A stretch of DNA of 64,000 nucleotides. Origin: Closterium sp. Naga37s-1 (Eukaryota; Streptophyta; Zygnematophyceae; Desmidiales; Closteriaceae). The position numbers and the translations under genes are program-made. The stretch covers positions 1,488,001 through 1,552,000 of the forward strand of contig CANJKZ010000826.1 in the NCBI GenBank assembly GCA_947471745.1, read 5' to 3'. This document shows positions 51,922 through 63,291 of the stretch, one piece after another; positions within the stretch are counted from its first letter, which is position 1; every line of letters begins with the position of its first letter. The notes beneath the pieces were generated by a model. That model had not been told where the DNA came from. It saw only the letters and a program-made list of their open reading frames with translations, and searched no databases.

Positions 51922-54324
51922 ATGGCCACCCCCAGTGTTCTCACCTTTGACGCTGAGGGTCGGGCTGTTGACTTTGAGGTCTGGGAAGATGATCTGCAGC
52001 TTTTCCTACAGTGCGATAGGGCAGACGGTCTCTCTCTGTTTGACCTCACCTCTGGTGCCTCTCCTGCCCCTACTGCTGATGCTGACGCCACTGTTCGCTC
52101 ACAGTGGGCCACGCGCGATGCTGCTGCTCGCCATGCTGTGCGCCGCCACTTACCGACCGCTGAGCGCGCGCATTTTAGTCAGTACAAGAGTGCTAAGACC
52201 TTGTACGACGCTGTCGTTGCACACTACTCTTCCCCTGCCACTGCTGCCCTTAGCCGCCTCATACTGCCGTACCTCTTCCCTGACCTCGCCGCTTTTCCCA
52301 CAGTCGCTGACCTCATTACGCACCTTCGCACTAGTGACACCCGCTACCGCGCTGCGCTTCCTGCTGAGTTCTGCGCCAAGAACCCCCCCCCTATGTACAT
52401 CACCCTCTACTACATAGTCACCCGGCTCCCTGACACCCTTCGCTCGGTCAGGGACCACTTCCTCTCTGTTTGCCCCACCACCCTCACCGTTGACCTCCTC
52501 GAGGAGCGCCTCCTAGCAGCAGAAAAGAGTATAGTCGCTGTAGGAGCCTCTCGTGGTGACCCTCGTACCCCTGTCTTTGAGGGGTGCTCCCCCTCCCCCC
52601 TCTTGCCCTCTGTTGCCTCTGCTGCTGCAGCCGACCTCGTTGGTCTTGAGTCGGTCGGCGCGGCGTCTGCCCCTAGCGGGAGACGCCGCTCAGGCAAGGG
52701 CAAGGGGGGCAAGGGCGCTGGAGGAGCTGGCGGGGGCGGTGGAGGTGGCGGTGGAGGCGGCGGAGGGGGTGGGGGTGGCGGTGGGAGTGGTGGCGGGAGT
52801 GGGGGCACTAGTGGCGGCAGTGGAGGCGGAGGAGGCGGCGGTGGTGGCGGTGCGAGCGGAGGTGGTGGAGGTGGAGGCGGTGGTGGAGGTAGCGGCGGCG
52901 GAGGTGGAGCTGGTCGGGGCGGCTCTTCGCAGAGGGTCGGCTCCGGTGGTGGTCAGCGCCAGCAGCAGCAGCAGCAGCGCACTCGTGAGACCCCTTCCCC
53001 CCAGCAGCTTCGTGAGTGGTACACTGCTCGTCAGCGGGGTGGGGGTGCTGGCCCCTGTACCTACGTTCTACGTACAGGCGACCGCACGGGTGAGCAGTGT
53101 GGGGGTCCGCACTCCACCCAGCGCTGCTTCGGCCGCCTGACGGACGCTTGGCGTCATCAGTTCCCCGACGCTACTGAGATCCCTCGCTGGGGCGAGCTGT
53201 TTAGGGCGGGTGTTGCGATCTTTGATCTTGATTATGATGCTATTCTAGCTGCAATGTATGCTGTGACTATTAGTGATGAGGGTGACTGTTACCGGTGTTT
53301 TCCGCCTGACCCGGCCATTGAGGCTGCTGCTCTAGGTGCTGGTGAGGCTGCTGCTCTAGGTGCCAGTGAGCCTGCTGCCCCAGGTGCTGGTGAGTCTGCG
53401 CTCTCAGGTACCGCGTCGGCTCCGGCCACCCACACCTTCACCCTTGACTCGGGTGCTTCCCGCTCCTTCTTTCGAGACCGCACCACGCTTACGCCGCTTA
53501 GTCGGCCAGTGGCAGTCTCCCTGGCAGACCCCTCTGGGGGTCCTGTCCTTGCCCACTTCTCCACTGTTCTACCGTGTCCGGCGGCCCTTTCTGGCACCCT
53601 GTCGGGTCTTTACCTCCCCTCTTTCTCTACGAACTTGGTGAGTGGTGCTGACCTCCAGGATGGAGGGGTTCACCAGTTCACTCCTGCGAGTCAGCGAGTG
53701 ACCCACTGTACCTGTGCTCGGACGGGCCGTCACTTGGCCACGTTTACCCGTCAGCCGGGGTCGAGCCTGTACACACTGACTACTGAGTCTCCTCCGGTCG
53801 CTGAGTCTGCTCAGGTAGCCGCGTCGGGTCAGGTGTTTGCTGCGGCGTCCAGGTCTGGTCCTGAGTCTGCCCCCTGCTCGTGTCGTCTCCTGTCTCACCA
53901 GACTCTCCTCTGGCACCACCGCCTTGGTCACCCCTCCCTGCCTCGTCTTCGAGGCATGGCCTCCCGTGTCCTTGTCTCTGGTCTCCCCCGGTCCCTCCCT
54001 CCCCTTCCTCCGAGGCCTGCCCCCACCTGCGTTCCCTGCGTCGAGGGGCGGCAGCGCGCTGCTCCTCACTCCTCCGAGTTTCCTCCGACAGAGGCTCCGC
54101 TGCAGACGCTTCACATGGACGTGTGGGGCCCAGCCCGCGTCCGTGGACAGGGTCACGAGCGTTACTTCCTGCTGGTGGTTGACGACTACCCGCGTTACAC
54201 CGCAGTCTTCCCCTTGCGCAGCAAGGGTGAGGTCACTGAGGTGTTGATCGCCTGGATCCGCGCAGCTCGTCTCCAGCTCAGAGAGTTTCGGCTCGGATTT
54301 TCCTGTTCTGCGTCTGCACTCTGA
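51922..54324 (+). pseudogene. A-e Gag, protease and integrase N-terminal part
   Basis: ATG in a GTCATGG context. Gag domain residues 1-245; near-pure Gly/Ser tract about residues 265-335 (52720-52920); LREWYTARQ and C/H cluster (PCTYVLRTGDRTGEQCGGPHSTQRCF); protease LDSGAS with Asp 509; pre-integrase WHHRLGH and CVPC; integrase MDVWGP and LLVVDDYPRYT. Compared with A-d, two bases (one AG of AGAGAG) are missing at about 54283, which shifts the frame into EFRLGFSCSASAL and a stop before the second integrase Asp. It is the only full-length family Gag start in the window followed by an intact PR. Confidence 0.9.
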
Positions 54325-57300
54325 CAGAGGCGGAGAGTTCTCCTCTGACCTTCTGCGAGCCTTCTGTCGTGCACGAGGCATCCGCCAGACCTTCACGCTT
54401 CCGGACTCTCCGCAGCAAAATGGGATTGCTGAGCACCGCATTGGCATGGTCATAGACGTCGCTCGTACGTCCATGGTCCATGCGGCTGCCCCCCATTTTC
54501 TGTGGCCGTTTGCGGTTCGGTACGCGGCGCATCAGATCAACCTTCAGCCCCGGGTCTCCATGCCGGAGACCTCCCCTGCTTTGCTGTGGACGGGGAAGGT
54601 TGGCGATGCGTCTGCGTTCCGTGTCTGGGGATCTCGGGCGTTTGTCCGCAACTTGTCTGCGGACAAGCTGTCCCCTCGTGATGTTCCCTGCGTCTTCCTT
54701 GGCTTCCCCCCTGACGCGCCGGGCTGGGAGTTCTACCACCCCACCTCGCGCCGTGTTCTGTCCTCCGAGGACGTCACGTTTGACGAGTCGGTTCCCTACT
54801 ACCGTCTCTTCCCCTACCGCACTGCGTCCCTCCCCCCCCCGCCGCTCTTCCTTACGCCAGGTCCCCCTCCGGTAGACCCCCTCCCCCCTCAGGATCCTGC
54901 CCCCTCAGGTGTGTCTCAGGTAGACGCAGTCGACCCTGTCGAGGTAGCTGTTGACTCTGGTGCTGCTAGGGGTGCTGAGCCTGCGGGTGCTGGGTCTGGG
55001 GGTGCTGAGCCTGGGGGTGCTGACTCTGGGGGTGCTGCGCCTGGGGGTGCTGAGCCTGGGGGTGCTACGCCTGGGGGTGCTGCGTCTGGGGGTGCTGAGC
55101 CTGGGGGTGCTGCGTCTGGGGGTGCGGAGTCTGAGGGTACTGGACCTGCTCGTGTGGCGTCTGGCGGTGCTGGGCCTGGAGGTTCTTCGGGTGCTTCGTC
55201 CCGGCGGGAGCTACTCTCTCCACAGGAGCTGCGTGAGTGGTTTGCCCGGCGCTGGAGGCGAGCTGCTGGAGCTGGAGGTGCTCCGGGTGCTGGAGGTTCT
55301 GCTGCTGCTGAGGGTGCTGGTGCCGCGGGTCCCGGAGGTGCTCGTACTGGGAGTACTGGAGCTGCTGGGCCTGCGGGTGCTTCTCGTACTGGAGCTGGTG
55401 GTGCTGCGGGCGTCGGTGCTACTGAGGGTGCTGGAGCTGGACCCGCTGCGTCTTCTGGTGGTCCGGCTGGAGCTGGAGCTGCTGGGGGTGTTGGCGCTGA
55501 GGGTGCCTCTGGTGCTGGTGCCTCTGAGGGTACTGGAGTTGGCGCTGCTGGAGCTGGGGGTGCTGCTGGCGCTGGTGCTGTCGTTCGGGGTGCTGGTGCT
55601 GTCCCTTCTGGTGCTGATGGTGCTGAGCGGCCGCGGCCGTACTTCGTTCCGCTCCTTGAGCAGGTTCTTGGTCTTCCGCCCTCTGCTATTCCGGCTCCTC
55701 CCTTAGAGTGTCCACCACCTGTCCAGTCCGAGTCACAGTTACAGCCTACCTCTCCTCTGCCTGCTCCTTCTCCCTACACTGGTCCTACTGGAGGTCTTGC
55801 TGAGCGTCGTGAGCCTGCGTCTCGTCCTGCGTCGCCTGTCCGTGCTGCTCGCACTAGTAGTCGTGGTTCGCGTCCGCGTCCTCCCCCTGTCCTCGGCACG
55901 CACCGGATGTCTCTGCGTCCCTCCACTGCTCCGCTGCGTGCCCCTTTTCCTTCTCCTCCTGAGTCCTCTCTTCCTGTTCTTGCTGACCCGGAGTCGGACT
56001 CCCTTCGTGCTGCCAGTCCTACTGTCACGCGTCTCCTTGCTACTGTCGTCACTGACCCTTCCTTTGAGTCCGCTGCTGCGTCTGCCTTAGTTTCTGAGCT
56101 TGTCAACTTCGCTGCTCGCTGTCGCCTAGACTACGCTGCTAGTCTTGTCACTGAGTCTGAGTCTGTCTGTCCTCCGTCCGTCGGGGGTGAGTGTGCCCTT
56201 GGCACGGACGTCCTTGAGGACAGGCAGGAGGAGTTCCAGTGCTTTGCTGCTGCTTCACCTCATCTCGTGTCCATGCTGCTTGCCCCTGAGGGAGACCCGG
56301 ATGCACCAGACATCCCGACTCCGCACTCTTACGCGGAGGCGATAGAGGGTCCCTACTCCTCTCAGTGGCAGGCAGCCATGGATGCAGAGATGGCTTCGTG
56401 GAAGTCCACAGGCACCTACGTCGACGAGGTTCCCCCTCCTGGGGCGAACATCGTCAGTGGCATGTGGATTTTCAGGGTGAAGCGGCCGCCGGGTTCTCCG
56501 CCTGTCATCAAGGCGCGCTACGTGGCTCGTGGCTTCAGTCAGCGGCAGGGAGTTGACTACTTTCAGACCTTCTCTCCCACCCCGAAGATGACCACTCTTC
56601 GGGTACTGCTGCACATAGCCGCTCACCGTGACTACGAGCTTCACTCTCTTGACTTCAGCACTGCTTTCTTGCAGGGCAGCCTGCACGAGGAGATCTGGCT
56701 GCGCCGCCCACCTGGCTTCACTGGGTCTTTTCCTCCTGGTACCCAGTGGAGCCTCCGGCGGCCAGTCTACGGTCTCCGCCAGGCACCTCGTGAGTGGCAC
56801 GACACACTGAGGACTACACTTGCGGCTCTTGGGTTTGCTCCTTCTACTGCCGACCCGTCGCTGATTCTGCGCACCGACACTTCTTTGCCGCCGTTCTACA
56901 TCCTCGTGTACGTCGACGACTTGGTCTTTGCCACAGCTGACACTGCTGGACTCGCCCACGTGAAGTCCGAGCTGCAGAAGAGACACACGTGCACAGACCT
57001 GGGTGAACTGCGCAGCTACCTTGGCTTGCAGATCACCCGGGACAGAGCACAGCGCATCATTACCCTGACTCAGTCACACATGGTGCAGCAGGTCCTCCAG
57101 CGCTTCGGCTTCACGTACTCCTCGCCTCAGGCCACTCCTCTGTCTACTCGCCACTCGCTCTCAGCTCTGCCTTCGGATGAGTCCGTAGAGCCGAGTGGCC
57201 CGTACCCAGAGCTTGTTGGCTGCCTCATGTACCTGATGACCTGCACTCGACCTGACCTTGCATACCCTCTTAGCATTCTGGCACGCTATGTTGCTCCTGG

Positions 57301-57892
57301 GAGACACAGACCAGAGCACATGGCTGCAGCGAAGAGGGTGTTGCGCTACTTGTGCTGTACGTCGGGCTTGGGGCTTGTGCTTGGAGGGCGGAGTCCAGTG
57401 GTCCTCACTAGTCACGCAGACGCTTCTTGGGCTGACGACCAGGCTACGCAGCGGTCGTCACAGGGTTACACCTTCAGCCTTGGTTCCGGCTCTGTTTCGT
57501 GGCGGTCTACCCGCTCGTCTTCTGTTCTCGGCTCCAGTTGTGAGGCTGAGATCTACGCAGGGGCCATGGCTGCACAGGAGCTACGCTGGCTCACCTACCT
57601 GCTGACTGACCTAGGAGAGCCGCCTCGTTCTCCTCCAGTTCTGTACGTAGACAACAAGGCTATGCTGGCCTTGTGTCGGGAGCACAGACTAGAGCACAGA
57701 ACGAAGCACATCGCTCTTCGCTACTTCCTTGCTCGTGAGCTGCAGCAGCGAGGTCAGCTGCGCCTTGCTTACGTGGCCTCTGAGGCCAACACTGCTGATA
57801 TCTTCACCAAGGCACTTGCGCCTTGTGACCATCAGCGCTTCTGTACTCTGTTAGGTCTTGTACCTACCTTGCCTCACTTGCTCACTTCTTGA
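54289..57892 (+). pseudogene. A-e integrase C-terminal part, RT, RNase H
   Basis: After the 2-bp deletion the pol frame is open to the family stop: SDRGGEFSS, NGIAEHR (Arg of AERR is His, Glu kept), integrase C-terminal domain, linker of GGAAPGGAEP and Gly/Ala repeats (about 54960-55630), RT with SLDFSTAFLQGSLHEEIWL and YVDDLVFATADT, RNase H with DASWADD, CEAEIYAG and VDNKAM, ending LPHLLTS-stop. All RT and RNase H catalytic acids are kept. An ATG at 54446 is internal and unlikely to be a start. Confidence 0.9.
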
Positions 57893-58104
57893 CCTTGCTT
57901 GTACTGTTACACATATATATACCTGCTCTTGCTTGTTTATCGTTATATATATGTGTGTACTCATGCATGTGAACTGGCCTTGTGGCCTTGAACTTGTGCT
58001 CAGAATGTGTGGTGACGTTGTGATCTACCCTGAGCTTGCTTTGCCTTGCTTTGCTTGATTGGTCTTGTGACCCCTTGTTCTCCCCCACTTTGCCTATGGG
58101 GATG
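57893..58104 (+). other. A-e 3' UTR and polypurine tract
   Basis: Conserved family A 3' UTR ending CTTTGCCTATGGGGATG before the LTR. Confidence 0.75.
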
Positions 58105-58233
58105 TGTCAAACTTATATGATCTAGCCTGTGTAGGCTGTAGCGGGTTAGATACTAAGGGGTACACAATTCTAGGGTTTCATATTTGTATCACTTTCATTC
58201 CTTAGTCAATCCATTCTCGTTCTAAGTTTCTCA
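58105..58233 (+). repeat. A-e 3' LTR
   Basis: One mismatch to 50774-50902; followed by TACCC. Confidence 0.95.
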
Positions 58234-58370
58234 TACCCTTGGGCGTACCCCGAACATTCCCTCTCCAGGCATCGTTTGTAAAGTTCGAACTTTTGACAAG
58301 ATACAATAATGATGCGATGTACAGTACCTAGAAGGGGGTTACCGAATATCATGAGGGTTTTCCATCATTC

Positions 58371-58835
58371 AATCTGTCGATTTTTCTTTATACAGTGTGA
58401 ATCAAAGGTTTTCCGATTTGAATCCAAAGCGGAAACGAGTTTCCTGCTATTGAGGAGAAGTCAACTAAAGTCGTGACCAATGGGAGCGTGCTATGGTGGA
58501 AATGGTGGTGGTTTGAGTGGAGGGAAAAAAAAAAATCAGTCCCTACGATTTCGACCAACGTCAGCAAGGCACATGTGAAAACATGGTGTTTAGAGTGGGA
58601 GGGGCGAAATGAACATTGACCAATGAGTTTACAGTTCACTGTTCTGAACATCAAAGTTCAGAACATCGCTGTTCAGAACACCACTGTTCGAAGGAGCTGA
58701 TTCGGGGCTGCTTGAGCAGCTAGTTCGTCACCATTCGCGCTTCGAGTGAGTTCAGTGCTAGCTGAACACTTGCTCGAGCATCCCAACTCGAGGGAGGCGG
58801 TTGCGCATTGAGAAAAACAGGTACATAGCAGACCA
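58371..58835 (+). mobile_element. D-like LTR fragment
   Basis: The reverse complement aligns with D copy 2 from about 49970 to 50200 (GTTTCCTNCT, GACCAATGG-type CCAAT words, GTTCAGAACACC). It ends where gypsy coding sequence begins. Limits are approximate. The preceding 58239-58370 holds nothing recognisable and is the flank into which A-e inserted. Confidence 0.55.
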
Positions 58836-59449
58836 TAATTCACACGAACTTGAAACTCGCCATCCGCCACGACCCAACAGTCATCGTTTTACCTGAACTA
58901 CGGACAAGACCCCACTGTACCCATGACCCCAAATCCCGACAACTCGGTGCCACGCGTGCAACAGTTTGCCAAAATTTTACAAGCAGCACGGACCCGAGCA
59001 GCAGACACAATAAAAATATCAAACATCATCGCTAAACGCTACGCCGACCGCCACCACCGACCTGTCACTTACCAGCCCGACGACCTAGTTCTACTCGACA
59101 CCCAGAACCTCCGCCTGCCCATTACCCCAAAACTCCGCCCCCGATATTGCGGGCCATTTTGCATCAGCCACATGATCACACTCGTCACCGCCCACCTCCT
59201 CCTCCCCGCTGACTGGTACGTCAGCCCGTCATTCCACGTCTGCGTGCTCCACCCTTACGTGCCATCCACCAGCCAACTGCCCCGCAACCGCCTAGCCAGC
59301 ATGACACGACAACCGACAGAACCAATCATCACGCCCGAAACAATCCTGAGCCACCGATTTCGCGACCCACCAGGAGCCCGAAGGATCAAATTTCTGATCC
59401 GCTGGCCAGACCGCACGCCCATTGAAGACAACTGGGTTCCCCCTGGATA
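58836..59449 (+). pseudogene. Ty3/gypsy integrase C-terminus with chromodomain
   Basis: Reading SSFYLNYGQDPTVP, a gypsy integrase signature, leads into MTPNPDNSVPRVQQFAKILQAARTRAADTI...YQPDDLVLLDTQNLRL and RYCGPFCI. The C-terminal ETILSHRFR...RIKFLIRWPDRTPIEDNWVPPG has the shape of a chromodomain, so it is probably a chromovirus. Only about 200 residues remain and the rest of pol is absent. The frame ends at TAG 59448. Confidence 0.85.
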
Positions 59450-59534
59450 GAGTTGAAAACCACCCCGTCCTCACCGAGTATCTGTGAAACCGAATTTTTT
59501 GGGATGTACACGCGCTTTCATAAGGAGTGCCTCC

Positions 59535-59537
<3 letters not shown>

Positions 59538-59565
<28 letters not shown>
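59538..59565 (+). repeat. 28-base poly(G) at the gypsy polypurine tract
   Basis: Uninterrupted G28 four bases before the LTR start TGTAAGG. It stands where the plus-strand primer should be and may be expanded from it. Assembly length is uncertain. Confidence 0.75.
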
Positions 59566-59569
59566 ATAG

Positions 59570-59922
59570 TGTAAGGAAAACTCATTTTCCTTACTTCGCG
59601 TCCCTGCTCAGCGCGTACACCACTGCTCCCGCCAACAGCACCCAACAGTAATCCGTTACCACTCGCGACACTCGCCTCGACACTGTTCCCGCCACTGTTC
59701 ACGACGCGACCCAACCTCACGGTTCGGTTGGTAGCCCGCGCTCCGGACCTCCGCCTCGACATTTCCCAACCTCGGCGCTAGGCCCGTCGCGCGCCCCATT
59801 TTTCCACACATTACCGTTACCACTGTAATTTCGCTATATATTCTTCGCTCATGCCTTCGCTCATTGTACTCTTGCTTCAATAGTGCACTTCTTGCTCGCT
59901 CATTCCAATTGCACTCGTAACA
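59570..59922 (+). repeat. Gypsy 3' LTR (about 353 bp)
   Basis: TGTAAGGAAAAC to CTCGTAACA after the G tract. A TATATATTC box is near 59835. No partner LTR is in the window, so the right limit is inferred from TG...CA ends. Confidence 0.6.
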
Positions 59923-60345
59923 CACAGCAACAAGACATTAAAAGAAGTAAAAAGTACAGCTACAACAAACAAGGACTTTGTCTGAACAAGGCCAAGCTGT
60001 GAACATAACCTGTGATGGTTACAACGCTAGAGAAGCTTGGTGAAGGTGTCCATAGTGTTGGCCTGCGAGGCCATAAAGCCCAAGAGTGCCTAGCAGTGTC
60101 ACTGTAGCTCTCCCTGTAGGAAGTACTACGGCCATGAGGGAACTTCTCCCGGAAATGAATGAGTCCTTGCTTTTGGCACTTGGACAGATTGTCATATGAA
60201 GGAACTCAACACTGAACCAGATCCATATCATATTGGTTCTCTGCGAGAAGACGTTTTGCATCAAAAACTGACACAGGGAACTTCGAATATGGCAACTGAA
60301 TCAATGAATACCTGTGAAGGAACAGGTGCCAGGTAAAAAACGTGT
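59923..60345. other. No recognised feature
   Basis: Mixed-composition DNA. Short open frames on the minus strand do not match a family I know. It may be old retrotransposon sequence. Confidence 0.4.
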
Positions 60346-60376
60346 CGACCGTTGCATTAGATGCATACGGTCGAGC
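60346..60376. repeat. Imperfect inverted repeat
   Basis: CGACCGTTGCAT and ATGCATACGGTCG face each other across about 3 bases, a hairpin of about 12 pairs with one bulge. It sits at the edge of a GTCGACCA-rich stretch (60346-60640) in which that word recurs several times. Confidence 0.6.
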
Positions 60377-61199
60377 ACGTGATGTCATTCAGCATGCCGA
60401 CTTGCACACATGCAAAAATTCGCTGTCGAGCAGCTTTGGTCGACCAGTTTGACGCCACTCTGTTGAGCAGCGTTTGCCGAGACGAAGCCCGTCAAATAAT
60501 GTTCATTGGCCGGTGCTTCTCGACGAACTCACCGATCGATGTTCGTTGCTTGTCGATGACCATTGCCGTCGACCAATGACTTCCGTCAACGACGTTCACT
60601 AGATCCCGTTGGGCAGGGACTACTCAACCATCACTTCCGTCGACCAGCAAAAGCTCACTCGAGGACCACTTCGTCAATTTCTTCTCGTCGTCGGCAAGAT
60701 TGGCTGCGCCCAAGCGAAGGCGAGGGCCTACTTTTCGACAAGCGGAAGTCTTAGTTAACCTTGTACATAGTGAATGAAAATGGGAAAATAACAATAACAG
60801 ACATTACATTAAAATGTATAGTCCTAGTTAGCCATGTACTCTAAGGGGTACATTCCCTTATTAGCTGTAACGACATTGCTACAGTTACCGTGACTATTGT
60901 GATTTCAATCGTTTCCTTGTTGCAACGAGTAACCTCCGAAGTGGTTGTGACCTGCAAAACATTTTGCAACCTCTGTTACAGGATGGTCAGCAGTCATGAC
61001 AATTGATTCCCGATTGTTGACCTTTCCCATTCTCGCATGCTCTAGATGCGCTAGCACGATAGTGGTTAAGGTGCAACCCGTTATGAGAAATTGAGCTACA
61101 GTGATACCTTTGGAAATGCTGGTCTAACCTCCTGTTTTTTCCAACCCCTTCACTCGTGAAGGTGCGCAATGTTGGGAATCTTGTCGACTTCGCATAGTT
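60377..61199. other. No gene; possible old LTR fragment near 60815-60885
   Basis: The only match seen is TACTCTAAGGGGTACA at about 60837, which resembles the core of family A LTRs (ACTCTAAGGGGTACA in 9712-9836). The rest shows no frame or repeat that I recognise. Confidence 0.35.
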
Positions 61200-62905
61200 C
61201 CGCATAGTACTGAAACTTCACACGTGGCCATTTCTACATCAGGAAATCTGCCTCTTGATTAACTGGACAGTAGGTAAATTTGACCTTGCCTTTATCAATT
61301 TTGTTCCTCACAAAGACTTAATGGAGAGCGATGTGCTTCGTGCGGTTCACGCAGACAAGTTTACGTGCAATTTTGATTGCACTCTGGTTGTCACAAAGTA
61401 ACTTGGACCCGTCCATCTTGATTTTCGCTTCCTGCAAGTAAAGTTATTCGCTAACTACTGCGCTGATGGCAATGGACTCCAGTTTGGCCTACAAAGGGGC
61501 GATGAGCTCCTGCTTTTGCGAGTTCTAGGAGATGGGTCCAGTAGGTTCCAGTCGAAAAATCACTCCAGTGCAGGAGGGTTTGTTGTCACTATGTCCAGCA
61601 TGATCAACGTCCACACAGTCTTGTAGCTGCAGAGTAGCGGTTAGGTTTGCCGTATAAGTTAGGCCAATATCAGGCGTAGACATGAAACATTGCAGAGAGC
61701 AGCGTAGATCCACCATATGCTCTCTTTAAAGTCGGTGCAGGCACTGGGTAAGCTGGCTTGAGGCGTAGGATATGTCTGGACGGCATGTGACGGCGACGAA
61801 TAGAAGGCAGCATAGCTGCTGGTGGTGGAGACGATGATCAACTGCAGGTAATGGTGTGGTGTCTAGGATGTGGCCAGGCAGAGGAGTTCGAAACGGGGTG
61901 GTCAGGTTGATAGGAGAAATGCCGAACTTCTTCGGGAGCATTTCTGCATACTTGTGGTAGACATGTGAATGGTATTGGCAGACTGGGTGATGTTGAGCTC
62001 GAGGAACTGAGTGACGTTATGTGAGTTTGTCACATCAAGTTCTTCTTTTCGTTATGTTCCTCACGTAGTGTTCTAGGAGCTCTGCACTAGTTTTGGTGTA
62101 GAGCAAATCGTCCACGTGGGTGACGAGGAGAATGTGGTCGCTGCGTGATTTGAGTCGGTACATTCCCTGGCCGTGAGGGAGTTGCCGGGAGCCAAGCTTG
62201 ATGAGGATAGTGTGGAGGTTTTGCAGGCAGACCATGGCATGCGGTTGCTCCTCCTCAAAGGCATGAGTTTGCTTGACGAAGGTAATGGCGTACACGAATG
62301 AGTTGGAGACGTTGATCTGCCAGAGTCAAAGGCGCATATGCAAAGCAGGAGCGTATGGAGGTATAATGTCCAAGCGAGATGCTTGGCTAGACGGACAGCA
62401 TCGGCAAGGCCAAGAATACGTAACCCAGTCGTATTGAGGAGATCATATGGGTGAGTGTCGTCACTACTGGTTACCTCTATGACATCGTCATCTTCGTGAT
62501 GGCCATGGTTTGCACGAATGTTGTCACGTGAGCAGTCTCGGTTTGGTTCTTCCTTCATCGGTAAGTGTTTTTGGCACTTGCGTAATTTTTATGTTGTTCG
62601 GGGCCGTTGGGGTCGAGTTCTATTATGAGGATGAAGGTTGGCGCGACGAATATGCTTGAGACACGTCAAGGGATGACAGGTGGTTCGTTGGTTGTCGGTT
62701 CTTTGAGAACTTCTTCGGACACGTCAGCTTTGTCTTTTGCTAATGCGAAACTGTGCTACCCATGGGAAATGTTGACGGGTGCTTGTTGTCCAGAGTGGGG
62801 CTAAGGGAACAGTGGTAGTGTCCACTCTTCATAGAATATGCAATCACGTGATAGGGTGAGTTGATGGGTGGCAGAGTCGAGAATAGTCCATGATTGGTAC
62901 ACCAT
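61200..62905 (-). pseudogene. Decayed copia pol (IN end, RT, RNase H), family G
   Basis: Minus-strand order: integrase C-terminal motif ILDSATHQLTLSRDCIFYEEW (62905-62830), linker, RT with LLVTHVDDLLYTKTS (about 62130-62085), then CRPDISYASSQLTQCL (about 61790-61730), GLTYTANLTATLQLQDCVDVDHAGHSDNKPSCTGVIF (61690-61540), and KLLCDNQSAIKIARKL...RTKHIALH (about 61420-61330). Many stops and frameshifts. The RT active site YVDD is HVDD, a change also seen in other copia. The upstream part is cut by A-g at 62906. Confidence 0.8.
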
Positions 62906-63291
62906 TGTGAGAATAGTACAAGTGAATGAAATGACTAGGGAGCAGGTGGGTACAAGTAGTAAACCTAAAAGTGTTGTACCCCATATTGTCTACCCCACTA
63001 CAGCCTACACAGACTATAGCATATAAGTTTGACACACCCCCATAGGCAAAGTGGGGGAGAACAAGAGGTCACAAGACCAGTCAAGAAGAGCAAAGCAAGC
63101 TCAGGGTGGATCACGACGTTACCATGCATTCCGAGCACAAACAAGGGACCACAAGGCTAGTTCACATGTAGAGTTATATAAAGCAGAATAAGCAAGACAG
63201 TGGTCACAACCTAGCAAGTGTAAGCATGCATGTATATATATAGAGATCACAGTACAAGCAAAGTCAAGAAGTGAGCAAGTGAGGCCAAGTG
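62906..63291 (-). mobile_element. 3' end of a family A element (A-g)
   Basis: 129-bp 3' LTR (62906-63034), purine tract, conserved 3' UTR and the last codons WPHLLTS-stop (about 63262-63285) on the minus strand. It is cut by an f element, so the rest lies beyond the window. Left flanking 5-mer ACCAT (62901-62905). It is inserted in the decayed copia G. Confidence 0.9.

Larger units (their letters stand above)
50774..58233 (+). mobile_element. Copia element A-e
   Basis: 129-bp LTRs at 50774-50902 and 58105-58233 differ at one position (TTTAATAT versus TTTCATAT). Perfect duplication TACCC at 50769-50773 and 58234-58238. PBS TGGTATCGAGCAGG at 50903, leader to 51921, Gag start ATG at 51922, polyprotein to 57892 with a single 2-bp deletion near 54285, conserved 3' UTR. 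It is the least damaged copy in the window. Confidence 0.95.

Noticed and set aside
60361..60579. 72-residue frame with GTCGACCA words as a gene
   Set aside because: No family resemblance, repeated short words, no supporting context.
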